Source: Diprion similis (lineage: Eukaryota; Arthropoda; Insecta; Hymenoptera; Diprionidae). Taken from it: 64,000 nucleotides of DNA. The first letter of the stretch is position 1. Each line of letters opens with the position of its first letter. The notes beneath the pieces are model-generated. The model made no database searches. It saw nothing but the letters and a program-made list of their open reading frames with translations, and was not told where the DNA came from. The position numbers and the translations under genes were made by a program. Location: the NCBI RefSeq assembly GCF_021155765.1, contig NC_060113.1:5905001-5969000 (forward strand), given 5' to 3'. This document shows, piece after piece, positions 25,801-36,877 of this stretch.

Positions 25801-28800
25801 TGCACATTCAAGAATCCAAGGCTGCACTACGAATATGAACACTATACAAGAAATTATTCAATATTGTCGACTCACTTTGTCCGTGAGAATAGATTCCAGT
25901 TCCAATATACGACTGCGCAATGATTCAACAATTCTTTGGTGTTCAGTTAATAGTCTATGAAGCTCTTGTCTCTGTCTTCCATTCTCTTGGTGAAGATGAT
26001 CGATCAGGCTATCTCTGTAAACAGTGAAATCATATAAGAACTTTATTACCTACTTTTTATTGTATAAAGTTGCCAATGCATATTGTATATTGTCTGTATA
26101 TTCATAAACCACCAAATTTAAAATTAAGTAAACCTTTCAGCTAATACATCAGGGGATATAGAACCATTTCTGGTTGAGTCAATCTGATCCCCTGCTAGAG
26201 AGTTTGTTTCTGAAGTATCAATGAGACTGTCGACAGCGGAGTCTGCATCTAATGGTTCTTCTGGTGGAAGTGTTACTACAGGTGTTACATAAGTGCGAAG
26301 CTCTGCTTGTATCAAAAAATTTGGTGGGTGCTGTAATTAGGAAAGCATAAAAAGTAGCGTCAAATTTAAGGCGGAAAATATTTTTCTACAGAAATTATTT
26401 GTAAATTCACCTCAGGCAATGACGGTATGGTGATCAATTGTTTAAAGTATTGCATATGCTTGATAGTAATGTAAAAAGTTCTCAATTCTTCAAATTGTTT
26501 AGAGAATCGATCACGATGACCTGTTAGGGTGTCGGCTGGGAGTGCGCCATGTAACTTGAACAGAATTTTTACGCAGTAGTCGTAAAGCTGAGATGCGTCT
26601 TGAATGCAAGGTATTAACGGCGCTAGACGACATTGACCACTAGAAGTCATTGAGTTGGATTTTGACATATCCAAAGAGTCAAACGCTGGAATAAAGGAAT
26701 CCCAAATAAAGTTTACGCATTCCTTGTAAAGTTTTCTAATTGATATATCTGTTGAGAGTAATGAATTTCCAATGGAAACTAAGTAGAGAAAGAGAGAAAG
26801 GAATAGAAAATGCAAAACAAATATTCGGTATCTGATTTGGTACACAATCAAATATACCGTCATTTAATCAATTTGTCTGTGATAAGATAAACAAAAGTAT
26901 ATTTAATCTGGGATTTCCGCAAATAATATCAGGCAGCAAATTCATCGAATTTAGGTGACTTAAAAGCAGAAGTGTGCTGTAGCAATAAACCATTAATTAG
27001 TACAAATAATATTGTATTAACAAATATATATAAAAATTCAACAACCTCGTTTATTTTAAGTGGCTTTTTCTGATTATGTAGAAATAAGTTTGAATTAGAA
27101 GCTGCACAAATTTATTTCAGAACTGAAAACAATCAGTTTTAAAGTTGGATATGATTTTTCGTATTTCAAGAATATTGATTTATTTATTAGAAGATTATTT
27201 CAACAGTCACTTATTTCGGAAGATGAAAAACCGTGCGAATATTCTTCAATGAAAAAGGAAACCCTCTAAGTATGTATAAAACAAGTACTTTCATGATTAA
27301 ATTTTCCAGCTACACTTTTAATACCAATATGTGTATCCCAATAATCACATAATCATTCGTGATAAGTTAAGAAAACAGATATCACTCGATTTCGATTTAC
27401 CATCTCTGACTCATCGTTAAAACTTGTGTAAAATGTGTCTTTAGAAGTGAATTTCTTATAATTACCTGCACGTTGTAAACTAAGGATGTCATCCATATAA
27501 TCAAACATCTCGACGGACAATTGGAAGCTAAAAGATAGAAATTTAAATTTGTATTGAGTATTAGTTAGTGATTCTCTATATTTGCCCGGATATAATTTAT
27601 ACCTTGAAAAATAACTTTAATGAGAATAGAATTAAATTAATTGCTAGCAAACACTTACAATATGTTGATATCATTTTCTCCGATGGCCTCAAGCTCATCT
27701 GCTGTAAGTTGAAGATTTCCTGGTATGCGCGGATTGCGTTTATGAAAGTCTAATTTTGTGACGAGTAATCTGATATACGTCTGAATCAATCTGCCATATC
27801 CTTCGCGAAGATGTTGCCAATATTTTCCAAGATTTTCTAGTTTACCGCGATGTCTTTGAGAGTCAGAAATAGATCGTGCGTGGCCTTCGCGTAATACTTT
27901 GTGCAGTACATGACAAAATTTCCACGCTACTATACGATTTTCTTGAAGCGGCTGACGCAATACGAACATCCAAAAGGTTCCCGCGCCTTTTTCTTGGAAC
28001 GTACCAATAATTGCACCTGTATTACAGTTAAGGAAATGCGTAAAATATATTTTAACCTTATTGAAATTCTTTTCAGAGATTAATATTGGTCTATACTGCA
28101 AATAGCAGACGATGAGATGACTCAAAGGATACTGCGCACATGTTTCTCCTTGACTGGTGCTTCAATGGGATTGACTGCTTTCCCAATACTTATACTCTGA
28201 AAAATGACTGAAATATGTAGTTAAATAAAAAGATGCATGTACATATATATTATATCCAAGAGCTGACTTTCACCTCTGCCAGCGGAAAAGTAATCAAAAC
28301 TATCAGAAGTCAGAGCGTCATGCAACAGTTGCAAACAGGGATGGCATTGTGATTTTTCAAGCAAATGAAAATGATCGAATTTATTTATATGCACATTTAT
28401 TGAATTAAGATATTTGTTTGATATTTTTGGTGAAGAAAATTTTAGAATTTGCCAGTCATTCTTTAAAATTAGGATTACTTGTAAGTATTAGCACCAGGTA
28501 TCAGGCATTTTAAAGTTATATACTCACCAGTTGCTGGAATTGCTTGTCGGTAAGTGGTATAGGCGGCATGTTAGTGGTATAAATATGATTATGACATAAA
28601 ATTTACAGCATTGCACTAACGGCGAACAAAATTTGTATTGTAGAGTCGTGCATTCATTGTTTCAACACCCTGGAATGTATGACGTAAATATGTGACAATC
28701 TGCGCTCTTGTATATCATGCAGGAGTTCCAAGGCTCTATGTACACATGAAAAAAAGAACACAACAATATCATGCAGCTTATTACAGTCACACATATTTAC

Positions 28801-29239
28801 ATGGTTGAAAGAAAAAATTTTCTTCAACTAAAACGAATCCAAGACATTTCAAGTTATTATCTTTGTTGAGTCAGTTATTTTTTTTTTTTATTTTTTTTTT
28901 CATTTTGGAACTTGTTAACTTATTTCAATATATCTATAATTAATATAAGCAAGTTTTAGAGTGAAGAGACCACTGAGAAAAATCTCAATAATATTTCACT
29001 GGAATGCTGACGGATGATTCATAGAATTTTCAGAATTTCATAAAAAGCAGACAAGCTAGTTGAGGAAAATTTTTATAAGATTATATGGTTAAATGTGGTA
29101 GTATGAACCATATATTAATGAAAGAGAAGATTGTATACTATTATAGATTACTTACCTGAAATTTTTCAAAGTTCTCACGTTCCAATTCAAGGCTAGTTTT
29201 TCTTTGCTGTAGAACTCGCGGCAATGACAGTGAAGCCAT
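22823..29239 (-). CDS. Hip1: Huntingtin-interacting protein 1 / HIP1R orthologue
   Basis: Endocytic adaptor linking clathrin coats, phosphoinositides and F-actin. Seventeen minus-strand exons: 29156-29239, 28133-28196, 27659-28016, 27466-27527, 26411-26685, 26134-26330, 25876-26014, 25615-25702, 25444-25532, 25094-25297, 24798-24978, 24325-24612, 23843-24084, 23566-23718, 23387-23487, 23081-23310, 22823-22986. All phases agree, giving 972 residues. Residues about 28-285 are the ANTH domain (EKGAGTFW, WKFCHVLHKVLREGH, GQCRLAPLI, LPADTLTGHRDRF). About 345-580 is coiled coil, and about 600-940 is the THATCH/I-LWEQ actin-binding domain (FEQLVVASQGIAASTAQLVV), then a short C-terminal helix. The second intron (28017-28132) is U12-type. 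A 5'UTR donor lies near 29890-29894. Single-gene insects carry one HIP1/HIP1R orthologue, so the vertebrate paralogue name cannot be chosen. Confidence 0.95.
28017..28132 (-). other. U12-type (minor spliceosome) intron in Hip1
   Basis: On the minus strand the intron starts GTATCCTTT and ends TTTCCTTAACTGTAATACAG, that is, a consensus U12 donor and branch point with the branch A about 11 nt from the acceptor. It is 116 nt long. Splicing gives KHVRSAIIGTFQEKGAGTF, the expected ANTH start; retention adds an unrelated segment. Confidence 0.88.
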
Positions 29240-30811
29240 GTCCAAGTGAAAGAAAGAGCCTGTTGTGTTTAAATAACTACTACCTATACAAATAGGTTAT
29301 TCTTGAGTGACACTACATAATACTTGGTTCGAACGATGAGACATCCTGGTCTCTTTATTATGACTAATGTACTTTTTTCCCAACTTTTACGTATACGGTC
29401 ATATGCACAGACGACGAAAGTGTCCTTGCGTATGTTCATACAATATTACAGTATATGCGGAAATGCCCAATAACGAAGTATAACCGTTTTACCTAAGCTA
29501 TTTATCTACCTTCGGGTTACCATCTGTATACGCAGATAAAATTTTAACCAAGGAGTCTCAATGTACTCGGTCTTATTTACTTTCCCCTGCAGCTTTTATC
29601 AACGAACACTTCTCGAATTGAAAATGACAGCAAAGAACCGCAAACGCAATATAGAAAACAATATAAACGGACGTTCCACCCATGTAGGCATCCACACTTC
29701 CTTACAAAATCAGATCCGTTCATGCGAAGGGGGGGGCGCAACTCAACTTGAAAGAATTGTCCGCCGGGGGGGGGGGGGGGGGGGGGGTCATCCGTATCCC
29801 GAGAGTTAGAAAGCCCACAATCATATGGGCGGATGTCTGTGGCATCGAACATGAACGTATAGAGATAGACCACAAGCAAGTTAGATGGACTTACGTGGTC
29901 GTACGGGGCTACTAAAGCTCAAAATGAAGAACAGAAATAGTCTTGAGCTGGTTCTCGCTGTTGTACGATCGAAAGAGCGGCGAGCAGGCGAAAAAATATA
30001 CGAGTATTTTTGAATTGTAATTTATCTACATTTTTATTTTGTCCTAATTAATCCTCAATATTTACTAAGAACATTGAGTTTCCATACAAATTTGAAGTTT
30101 AAAAATTTTGATACCTACAATAATTAATATGTTATAAAAAAAAAAGTAGCAATTTCGGTCGGGAGTCACAAAATTATTAATCGAGGATTCTGCCTCTATC
30201 AATATCGTCACCCGATTGCACGTACAATAATATTGATACATTTTTTATTTATATAACGCTTGCTTGTGGTCAGAACTACTTATTTGTGTCCCTATAGGTT
30301 TGTTAATTCAATTAACGGTCATTTCATATGGTATAGAGATTGACTGAGAATCTGTTTTACATCTTCGTAAGGTTTTTCTTACTGAAAGTCGATATTACAC
30401 ATGACTATACTATAAAAGGATTACAATTTCTATCTCTAATAAGAAAAATCATTTCAGAAAACACCGATTATCATTTGTCACATTCGAAAATTCGATCGTT
30501 TTACCTATGTGTTTAGGTATGTAGTAAATATTTAAACGTATAGGTAAAACAGTTGCCATGCGTTTAGTGTTATCGTGAGTCGTACCTCGATCTGTATCAT
30601 ATATTCAATTGATTTATGTTCTAGAGAACATAAAGGATATCATTGACAAGTATGAAGTAGCAATATTATCGACAATGAATAGTATTCTATTTACGTAATC
30701 ATAATTAAATTTCTTGTACGAAATTTCCATTCTAGTACGGTTTGTGGCGCCATCTAACACGTCGGAGAATTTCAGTCCGGTAACACTGTGGTCAGTGCTC
30801 GCTGGCAGTCG
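29240..30811. other. Divergent region between Hip1 and the noncoding locus
   Basis: Contains the probable Hip1 5'UTR intron: a minus-strand donor GTAAGT near 29889-29894 and an acceptor-like TATAG just upstream of the start codon. It also holds a G-homopolymer at 29766-29787. Frames at 29561-29809 and 29577-29879 span the G run and are not believed. Upstream of 30812, GAAATTTC (30720-30727) is a two-pentamer heat-shock-element-like match, too weak to call. Confidence 0.45.
29766..29787 (+). repeat. 22-nt poly(G) tract
   Basis: Uninterrupted G run on the plus strand (C on the Hip1-sense strand), preceded at about 29730-29737 by a shorter G run. It could form G-quadruplex/i-motif structures; the length may be uncertain because of homopolymer sequencing error. 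Confidence 0.9.
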
Positions 30812-30875
30812 CATAAAAGGCGAACAAGAGTCGCGCAGCGCTCATTCGGCTCCAGTTAGTGCTTGTTGGCGGATG
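30812..30875 (+). promoter_or_regulatory. TATA + Inr + DPE core promoter
   Basis: CATAAAAG (30812-30819) lies about 30 bp before TCATTC (30842-30847), which matches the arthropod initiator TCAKTY with +1 A at 30844. GGATG at 30871-30875 sits at +28 to +32 and fits the DPE consensus RGWYV. All three elements are at canonical spacing, so this is a strong sequence prediction of a plus-strand start site. Upstream heat-shock-like pentamers (30720-30727) are marginal. Confidence 0.7.
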
Positions 30876-32818
30876 TAGCTGAAGAGTAGGGTTTGCTCAC
30901 TTCGGTGTTGTACAATTTAAATCGCAGTGTTATAATCAGTGCATATTTCTAGTAATTTACATTCGGTAATTACTACGCAACATGCAGAAAAGTGGCTCAG
31001 AGAATCAAAGTTTTATTAACATCAAAACAGCCTGCAAATCTTGAAGGTGAGTTACATTCGTCGCATTTAACCATCGTACGTGTAACTTGAAGTTGCCTCT
31101 GTCCGCGCGGTGTTGTGTTTTGTTTTTTGCCCGTGCATTTTGGGTAACTACTCGATATATCGACTGTTGAAAAACCTTTTAATATGAAATCAGCAATCTG
31201 AAGTTAGGTACATATTAAGAATTATTCGTGTAGATTCTAACGGTCACCGGTCTGTGCCGATATCGAATTTAAAAAAATGATAACGAGTTGAAGAGTCAGT
31301 AGAGATTGGTTTTTCAACAGTAATCTCGATCATTATTTAGAATAATCTAAGAAGCGTATTAATTTTGTTATTGCAATGAAGAGATACGTTGGTTGTACGG
31401 TGAATTGGGTTGATAAAACGGACCTCGCGAAAGATGACCTTCGGTTGAATCATTAGTTTCGGATTTCGGATCGCACTTAGCGCTCTCACAGGTCTATGAA
31501 ATGCACGTATCGCCTATAAGCACCGATTCTTGCGTATTGAAAACAAGTTAGATGAAAAAAATAGTGTCGGTCGAGCTTCAGAATGAAAGAATGAGCATTG
31601 TTTACATATAGGGGTGTTTGTGTGGCGGCTGATGCAGCTTACCCTTTAAAAACATACCGAGATTCGTGTTTATCACTGTGAGTGTTTCCTTGAATTTCGA
31701 ATCAGTAAATCCATCTTCCGTCGCGTTTTTTTTTTTTTTTCTGAAGGTCGATACTATGATACATCGTTTCGAATTCTATTATATTATTTTTTTTGCATAA
31801 GTTCATACATTACGACGTTACTTATTTTCGAATTTCGAATACTTCGTACGTTTCGGCAGCTTAGTTTTCTCGTTTTGAAATTATAATCTTATTATATGTC
31901 CGACGGCGACGAAGTATATAACGGTAAAAACCAAGAAACTTAAAACGATTAATTGTTCTTTAATCATTGTATTATTTTTTCTGAAAATGGTAGTTAAGTT
32001 ATGCTTGAGTAGTAGATCGATTTTAAAGTTATATCGTGGTATCTTACCTGTTTACAGAAACAAACTGCAACAACATTGATTGGTGTTGGCGATTATCTGG
32101 ATCGAGCGACCTTATCAATAAATTCTGAAAAACATCCTACATTGACTGAGGAGATGAATTTATTTCTGAAAAACAACAGGTATAATGCAATTGATTATAT
32201 TTTTAAAGATTAAGCAAAGCTATTACAAAACATTTAAAATATAAGTGTTGAACACTGTACGTATATGGATTATGGAAATGAAATATTAACAAAATCTGGT
32301 ATTGTTTTATCTGATTACAGAAATAAACTGCAGCAAGACTAATCGAGGTCCGCGATCATTTGAATTGAGGCCAGCAATAAATATCGAAAAATAAATCGCA
32401 ACATCTGACCAGGCCTCAGTGCTTTGGGAAAATAAAAAACAGGTACATGATCAAGATAATTTTCAATTACACTATCACGCTAAATTCACTCTAAGAAAGT
32501 TGACCTTTTTAGTTAAAATTCAATATTATTTAGTCCTTAATTACGTTCAAGAAAACTGTAGTAAATTTTCAATGCTTTCTATCATTGATTCTGTGGATCA
32601 TGTATTGGTGCATAAAAAATTACTGAATTTTATGGAAAAAAATTGTTTGAAATAGACAGTTTGTAATGAAACGAAATCTGATCCAAGTATATTGCATGAG
32701 TATTATTCTGTTATATTCTTATTGCAGTGTAAAAAGTGCGTCACTTCACAATTCAACCTGAGATCTACCAGAACTACTACATCTGAAGTGTGGAGCAGCC
32801 CGGAGGAGGTGAAAATTG
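30844..32818 (+). ncRNA. Predicted spliced noncoding transcript (5' part)
   Basis: Four exons are supported by splice consensus on the promoter strand: 30844-31046 (donor GTGAGT), 32058-32179 (TTTACAG acceptor, GTATAA donor), 32321-32442 (ATTACAG, GTACAT) and 32728-32818 (ATTGCAG, GTGAGT). Further plausible exons start at 33506 (CCCTACAG acceptor; GTAACC donor at 33602) and 33767. No long frame crosses the joins. Exon 1 has one small ORF, 30982-31044 (20 residues, MQKSGSENQSFINIK...), ending just before the donor. Exons 2 and 3 are homologous. The transcript could extend into the splice-site-like array at 34861. Expression is inferred, not seen; a rapidly evolving small-protein gene is the alternative. 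Confidence 0.45.
32058..32442 (+). repeat. Duplicated 122-nt exon pair
   Basis: Predicted exons 32058-32179 and 32321-32442 are both exactly 122 nt. They start AAACAAACTGCA and AAATAAACTGCA, share CGATTATCTG/CGATCATTTG and CAATAAAT further in, and end AACAACAG and AAAAACAG. The preceding intron ends are also alike (GGTAT...TTACAG). A diverged tandem duplication of exon plus acceptor explains this. Alignment needs small compensating gaps. Confidence 0.6.
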
Positions 32819-34249
32819 GTGAGTTTGCATGTGTTTAGGTTACGGTTATTTCCCTGGTATTCCCCTGTCACGTGGCGTGGCGGTAACAATGATATTACAT
32901 CAATCTTCGATTTCTTAGCTGCATGGGTAGGCTCATTCGCAATCGCAACGGTGCTTGACTTTCAGTTGAATCATCTTTTTTTTTGCAATTTGATTGACCG
33001 TAGCTTACTTAAAGTTGGAAATTTTACACGTTGCTAAATGTGGAATGAGCATCGCGACAGGTAACCATCACTCATTCGCTAATCGCAAGATCGAATCGTG
33101 TTTCGCTATTGATGTAATAATCTAGATTTGAATTTAACAATTATGTCGTTTAAGTGGTGGTTTCACCTGAGGTCTAAATGTATTCAGTTATTCACATTAT
33201 TGTTGAATTGATGAAACTACAAAGTTCAGCATAAAGTAACGTAATGAAATTGTATTTTATATTATGAATCATTTTCAATTTTTTAACAAGCAAAAAGTAT
33301 CTGTCAAATTTAAGCTTAGCTCGTTTAGAAAAATGCTGATTGGCATACAGAATGTTTTTAATCCATTTTTCAAAAGGTTGATGTACCGATAGTCTGCCGG
33401 TATTTTCTAAAATAATGCATACAATATTAGAGTTGGCGTGATACAACCGCGATACTGTATTCTGAGTTGACAGACTATGGTACAAACACATTTTGCTCCC
33501 TACAGGTAATCAACGAAAAAGTAAGTGACAGTGACCACGGCGCGAATGTGGAAGAACGATGTGTGTTGGAAAAAATGGAGAATCGTTTAGATCGAATATA
33601 GGTAACCGGGTAGGTAGGTGGTCGTTTTGGGATCCGTCGCGGGGGTTGATGTGGATGTGCGTGTGAATCGTTTTTCAACATTTCCGTTGGGTGGTTCCGT
33701 TGGGAATCAGGCGAGGGTAGGAAGGTCGCGATGTACCGTGATGTAACTAACTTTTGTAATCCACAGCGTCAAACTATCACAGAAATTTAATCCCGAAACA
33801 ATTGAAAGACTCTGTATCTGAGTCTAGACTATTTATCAGTATTTGAATATTAAGAAGGTTGAATTTTTCACTTATTGTACTCTGCAATTATTTACCAGCT
33901 GTTATTCAATTCAATTATTCAGTCATTATCCATCATTATTTTATTCAATTAATCTCTGTGATCGTTTGAATGGGCAAAACTCATCTCTGGACTATCTATC
34001 GCGTTCCGTGGTACGCTAGATAGGGAGAGATGCTGAGCTTGAAGACTTCGCGTCGAAGAGGACCGCCGACCGTCACGCCACACAATAATGCATGCTTTCC
34101 AACCTCCCTCCCGAACTTGATTCGTATCTGAGAACAACAATCTGCATCGCAGTGTATCTGATTTCAAAAAACGTAGATGTGGATTGGGTTTCTACAGAGT
34201 TTTTACGACAAGTTCTAAATATAAGAAACTTTTTGACAATTCATTCGAT
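32819..34249. other. Region between noncoding exons and second promoter
   Basis: Possible further exons of the noncoding transcript at 33506-33601 and from 33767, each with a good pyrimidine-tract acceptor. The frame 33475-33681 on the minus strand and 32816-33037 on the plus strand match nothing known. No mobile element was recognised. Confidence 0.35.
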
Positions 34250-34530
34250 TGCGCCTTTTTGTGCGCCGAGTAATCACTGAAACCGGACGCACTTTTAATG
34301 CGATTATTGATAATGCGAATCGATTGCTCGTGCCTTTTGCGCATCGATTTTGCTAATAGTACGTGGGAAAGTGAAGCATATGCTTAGCTTTCAGCTGATG
34401 AGTCAATTTTCTTATCAACACACAAGTTTTCAAGTTTGACCGCGCCTTTTGCGCGTCCACTTGATACTTTGTGGTTATGAGAGAAAGCGCGGCGTATATA
34501 AGCCAGTACTCAACGCGCGCGGATAAAAAT
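34250..34530 (+). promoter_or_regulatory. Second promoter: three GCGCCTTTTGCGC-like boxes plus TATA
   Basis: Three copies of a near-palindromic box occur in 200 bp: TGCGCCTTTTTGTGCGCC (34250-34267), CGTGCCTTTTGCGCATCG (34329-34346) and CGCGCCTTTTGCGCGTCC (34441-34458). An AP-1-like TGAGTCA lies near 34399-34405. TATATAAG at 34495-34502 follows 37 bp after the last box, placing a plus-strand start near 34525-34530. The repeat array begins about 330 bp downstream. Box identity is unknown. Confidence 0.5.
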
Positions 34531-34860
34531 CGCAGAGTGTATATTGATAGTGAAGAACCTTAGCCTCAGTATTTATGAAATACATCTGAGGTATATAAAC
34601 ATTTTTTTTTTTTAACCACGGTATTACTTTTTCTTCCAGGACAACAAAGCAATTTTTTTTACAAGTACACTGATACCTATAAATTCCAGTCGAACAAAAT
34701 ATTTATTTCAATAACTCTTGGTGAGAAATAGATAATGATAAATAAATAGATGATTAAAAAAATAAGGAATTTGTTGTCATTATTAAAAATCATAGAGTTA
34801 AATTTTGTTGCCGCGAATATCATGTTGGACTCACTGGAATCACTGTACTTGTAGCAACTT

Positions 34861-36075
34861 CCTCTGTTTCAGCTAATCAAACCTTTCATCTGTTTCAGCT
34901 TATTAAACCTTTTATATGTTTCGGCTAATCAAACCTTTCTTCTGTTTCAGTTATTAAACCTTTTCTTTATTTCAGCTAATCAAACCTTTCCTCTGTTTCA
35001 GCTAATTAAACCTTTTCTCTATTTCAGCTAATCAAACCTTTCCTCTGTTTCAGCTAATTAAACCTTTTGTCTGTTTCAGCTTATCGAACTTTTCCCCGTG
35101 TTTCTGCTAATCAAAATTTTCCTCTGTTTCAGCTAATTGAACATTTGTTTGTTTCAGCTCATCAAATTTTTCCTCTGTTTATGCTAATCAAACCTTTTCT
35201 CTGTTTCAGCTAACTAAACCTTTTATCTGTTTCAGCTTATGAAATTTTTCCTCTGTTTCTGCTAATAAAACCTTTCCTCTGTTTCAGCTAACTAAACCTT
35301 TTGTCTGTTTCAGCTTATCAAACTTTTCCTTTGTTTCTGCTAATAAAACCTTTCCTCTGTTTCAGCTAATTAAACTTTTTATCTGTTTCAGCTTATCAAA
35401 CTTTTCCCCTTGTTTCTGCTAATCAAACTTTTCCTCTGTTTCAGCTAATTGAACATTTGTTTGTTTCAGCTCATCAAATTTTTCCTCTGTTTATGCTAAT
35501 CAAACCTTTTCTCTGTTTCAGCTAACTAAACCTTTTATCTGTTTCAGCTTATGAAATTTTTCCTCTGTTTCTGCTAATAAAACCTTTCCTCTGTTTCAGC
35601 TAACTAAACCTTTTGTCTGTTTCAGCTTATCAAACTTTTCCCCTTGTTTCTGCTAATCAAACTTTTCCTCTGTTTCAGCTAATTGAACATTTGTCTGTTT
35701 CAGCTCATTAAACTTTTCCTCTGTTCATGCTAATCAAACCTTTTCTCTGTTTCAGCTAACTAAACCTGTTATCTGTTTCAGCTTATTAAACTTTTCCTCT
35801 GTTTCTGCTAATAAAACCTTTTCTCTGTTTCAGCTAATCAAACTTTTCCTTTGTTTCAGCTAATTGAACATTTGTCTGTTTCAGCTAATCAAATCTTTTC
35901 TCTGCTTCAGCTAATCAAACGTTTTCTCTATTTCAGCCAATTAAACCTTTTGTCTGTTTCAGCTAATTAAACCTTTCCTCTGTTACAAGCTAATTAAACC
36001 TTTTGTCTATTTCAGCTAATCAAACTTTTCTTCTGTTTCAACTAATCAAACTTCTCTTCTGTTTCAGCTAATCAA
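34861..36075 (+). repeat. 47-copy, 26-bp array of 3' splice-site-like units
   Basis: Each unit reads CTAAT(C/T)AAAC, a C/T-rich stretch of about 8 nt, then CTGTTTCAG. This is a branch-point motif, polypyrimidine tract and CAG in the order and spacing (about 22 nt from branch A to AG) of a U2-type 3' splice site on the plus strand. I counted about 47 units over 1.2 kb; about 33 keep TTTCAG exactly. Some branch motifs are CTAAC. From unit 10 to 37 every third unit has TTTCTG, TTTATG or TTCATG instead, and a 9-unit (234-bp) higher-order repeat is seen with starts near 35406 and 35640 (earlier copy near 35094 with one extra trimer). No GTAAG/GTGAG donor was seen inside. A neutral minisatellite is the null explanation. 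Confidence 0.97.
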
Positions 36076-36877
36076 TTTTCCCTTTTTATCACCAATCATA
36101 ATTCATATGTGTATAATTTATTAGTATGTATGTAGTATAACTGTCTATTAGTATGTACTAACATTGAGAATGTCATTAATTACAACGTGAAAATTAAATG
36201 CCAACGACTCTAACTTATAAACAAAGCATTTTTCTGTCATATGTCTCAATTGTAAGTGACAAATCGTAATGATTGACATCTAGTTGGTTGTCGTATTTTG
36301 GAGTACAAAAAAGTAATCTGAAACTGTCTAGTTGAGTCATTTACATTTTTCGTTTTCACGGTGTAAAATTTGTCAAATATTATTCTATCCGCAAATTCTG
36401 AGCTCACAGTCAAAGTGAACATAAAGTGCATTGAGACTTGTTAAGATTTCCTTCAGACGTTTTCGTTATGTTCTCGTTTCATTTTAAAATAGAGTTTTGT
36501 CTTGAGTTGTTGATCATCGGTTTTATTGATACTCCTTCATGAATTTTTCGTTTTGAATTGAACTGTAGAATTCTGAAGATCTTACGCCTTGTGGTGATTG
36601 GGATTCTTCTTCTTCCTTTTCTCCTCTCATTATTTGGATTGCATACAGAAACAAATTTATCAATGTCGTTGAGGTCAATTTTACATTTCTTCTTCGTGGA
36701 ATAGGCCTATTGGGGATACCACGTTTAAAAAAAACGCACTGAATGCTCTACCCCTAGTGGTGGTGTGGAAACGAGCTGTCACTATTATATTTATATGAAA
36801 TTTTAACAAACGCATTATTATAGTAATGATTGTCTTCATCTTCTTATAGATATGTACACAAGATTGAAAGGGATTTT

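Noticed and set aside
29561-29879. Gly-rich and Pro-rich ORFs across the G run
   Set aside because: Homopolymer translation in what is most likely a 5'UTR intron.
30709-30737. Heat-shock element upstream of the noncoding promoter
   Set aside because: Only two pentamers are properly alternated (GAAATTTC); the neighbouring TTC motifs are out of phase or orientation, so it is too weak to call.
34591-34639. 49-nt intron (GTATAT...CCAG) after the second promoter
   Set aside because: Possible, but shorter than most functional insect introns and unsupported by any frame.
34861-36075. CRISPR-like array
   Set aside because: The units are contiguous and nearly identical with no unique spacers, and the surroundings are eukaryotic genes with introns.
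32738-36431. Protein-coding gene in the noncoding interval
   Set aside because: No frame over 100 codons, no family motif, and predicted exons are closed in all frames when joined.
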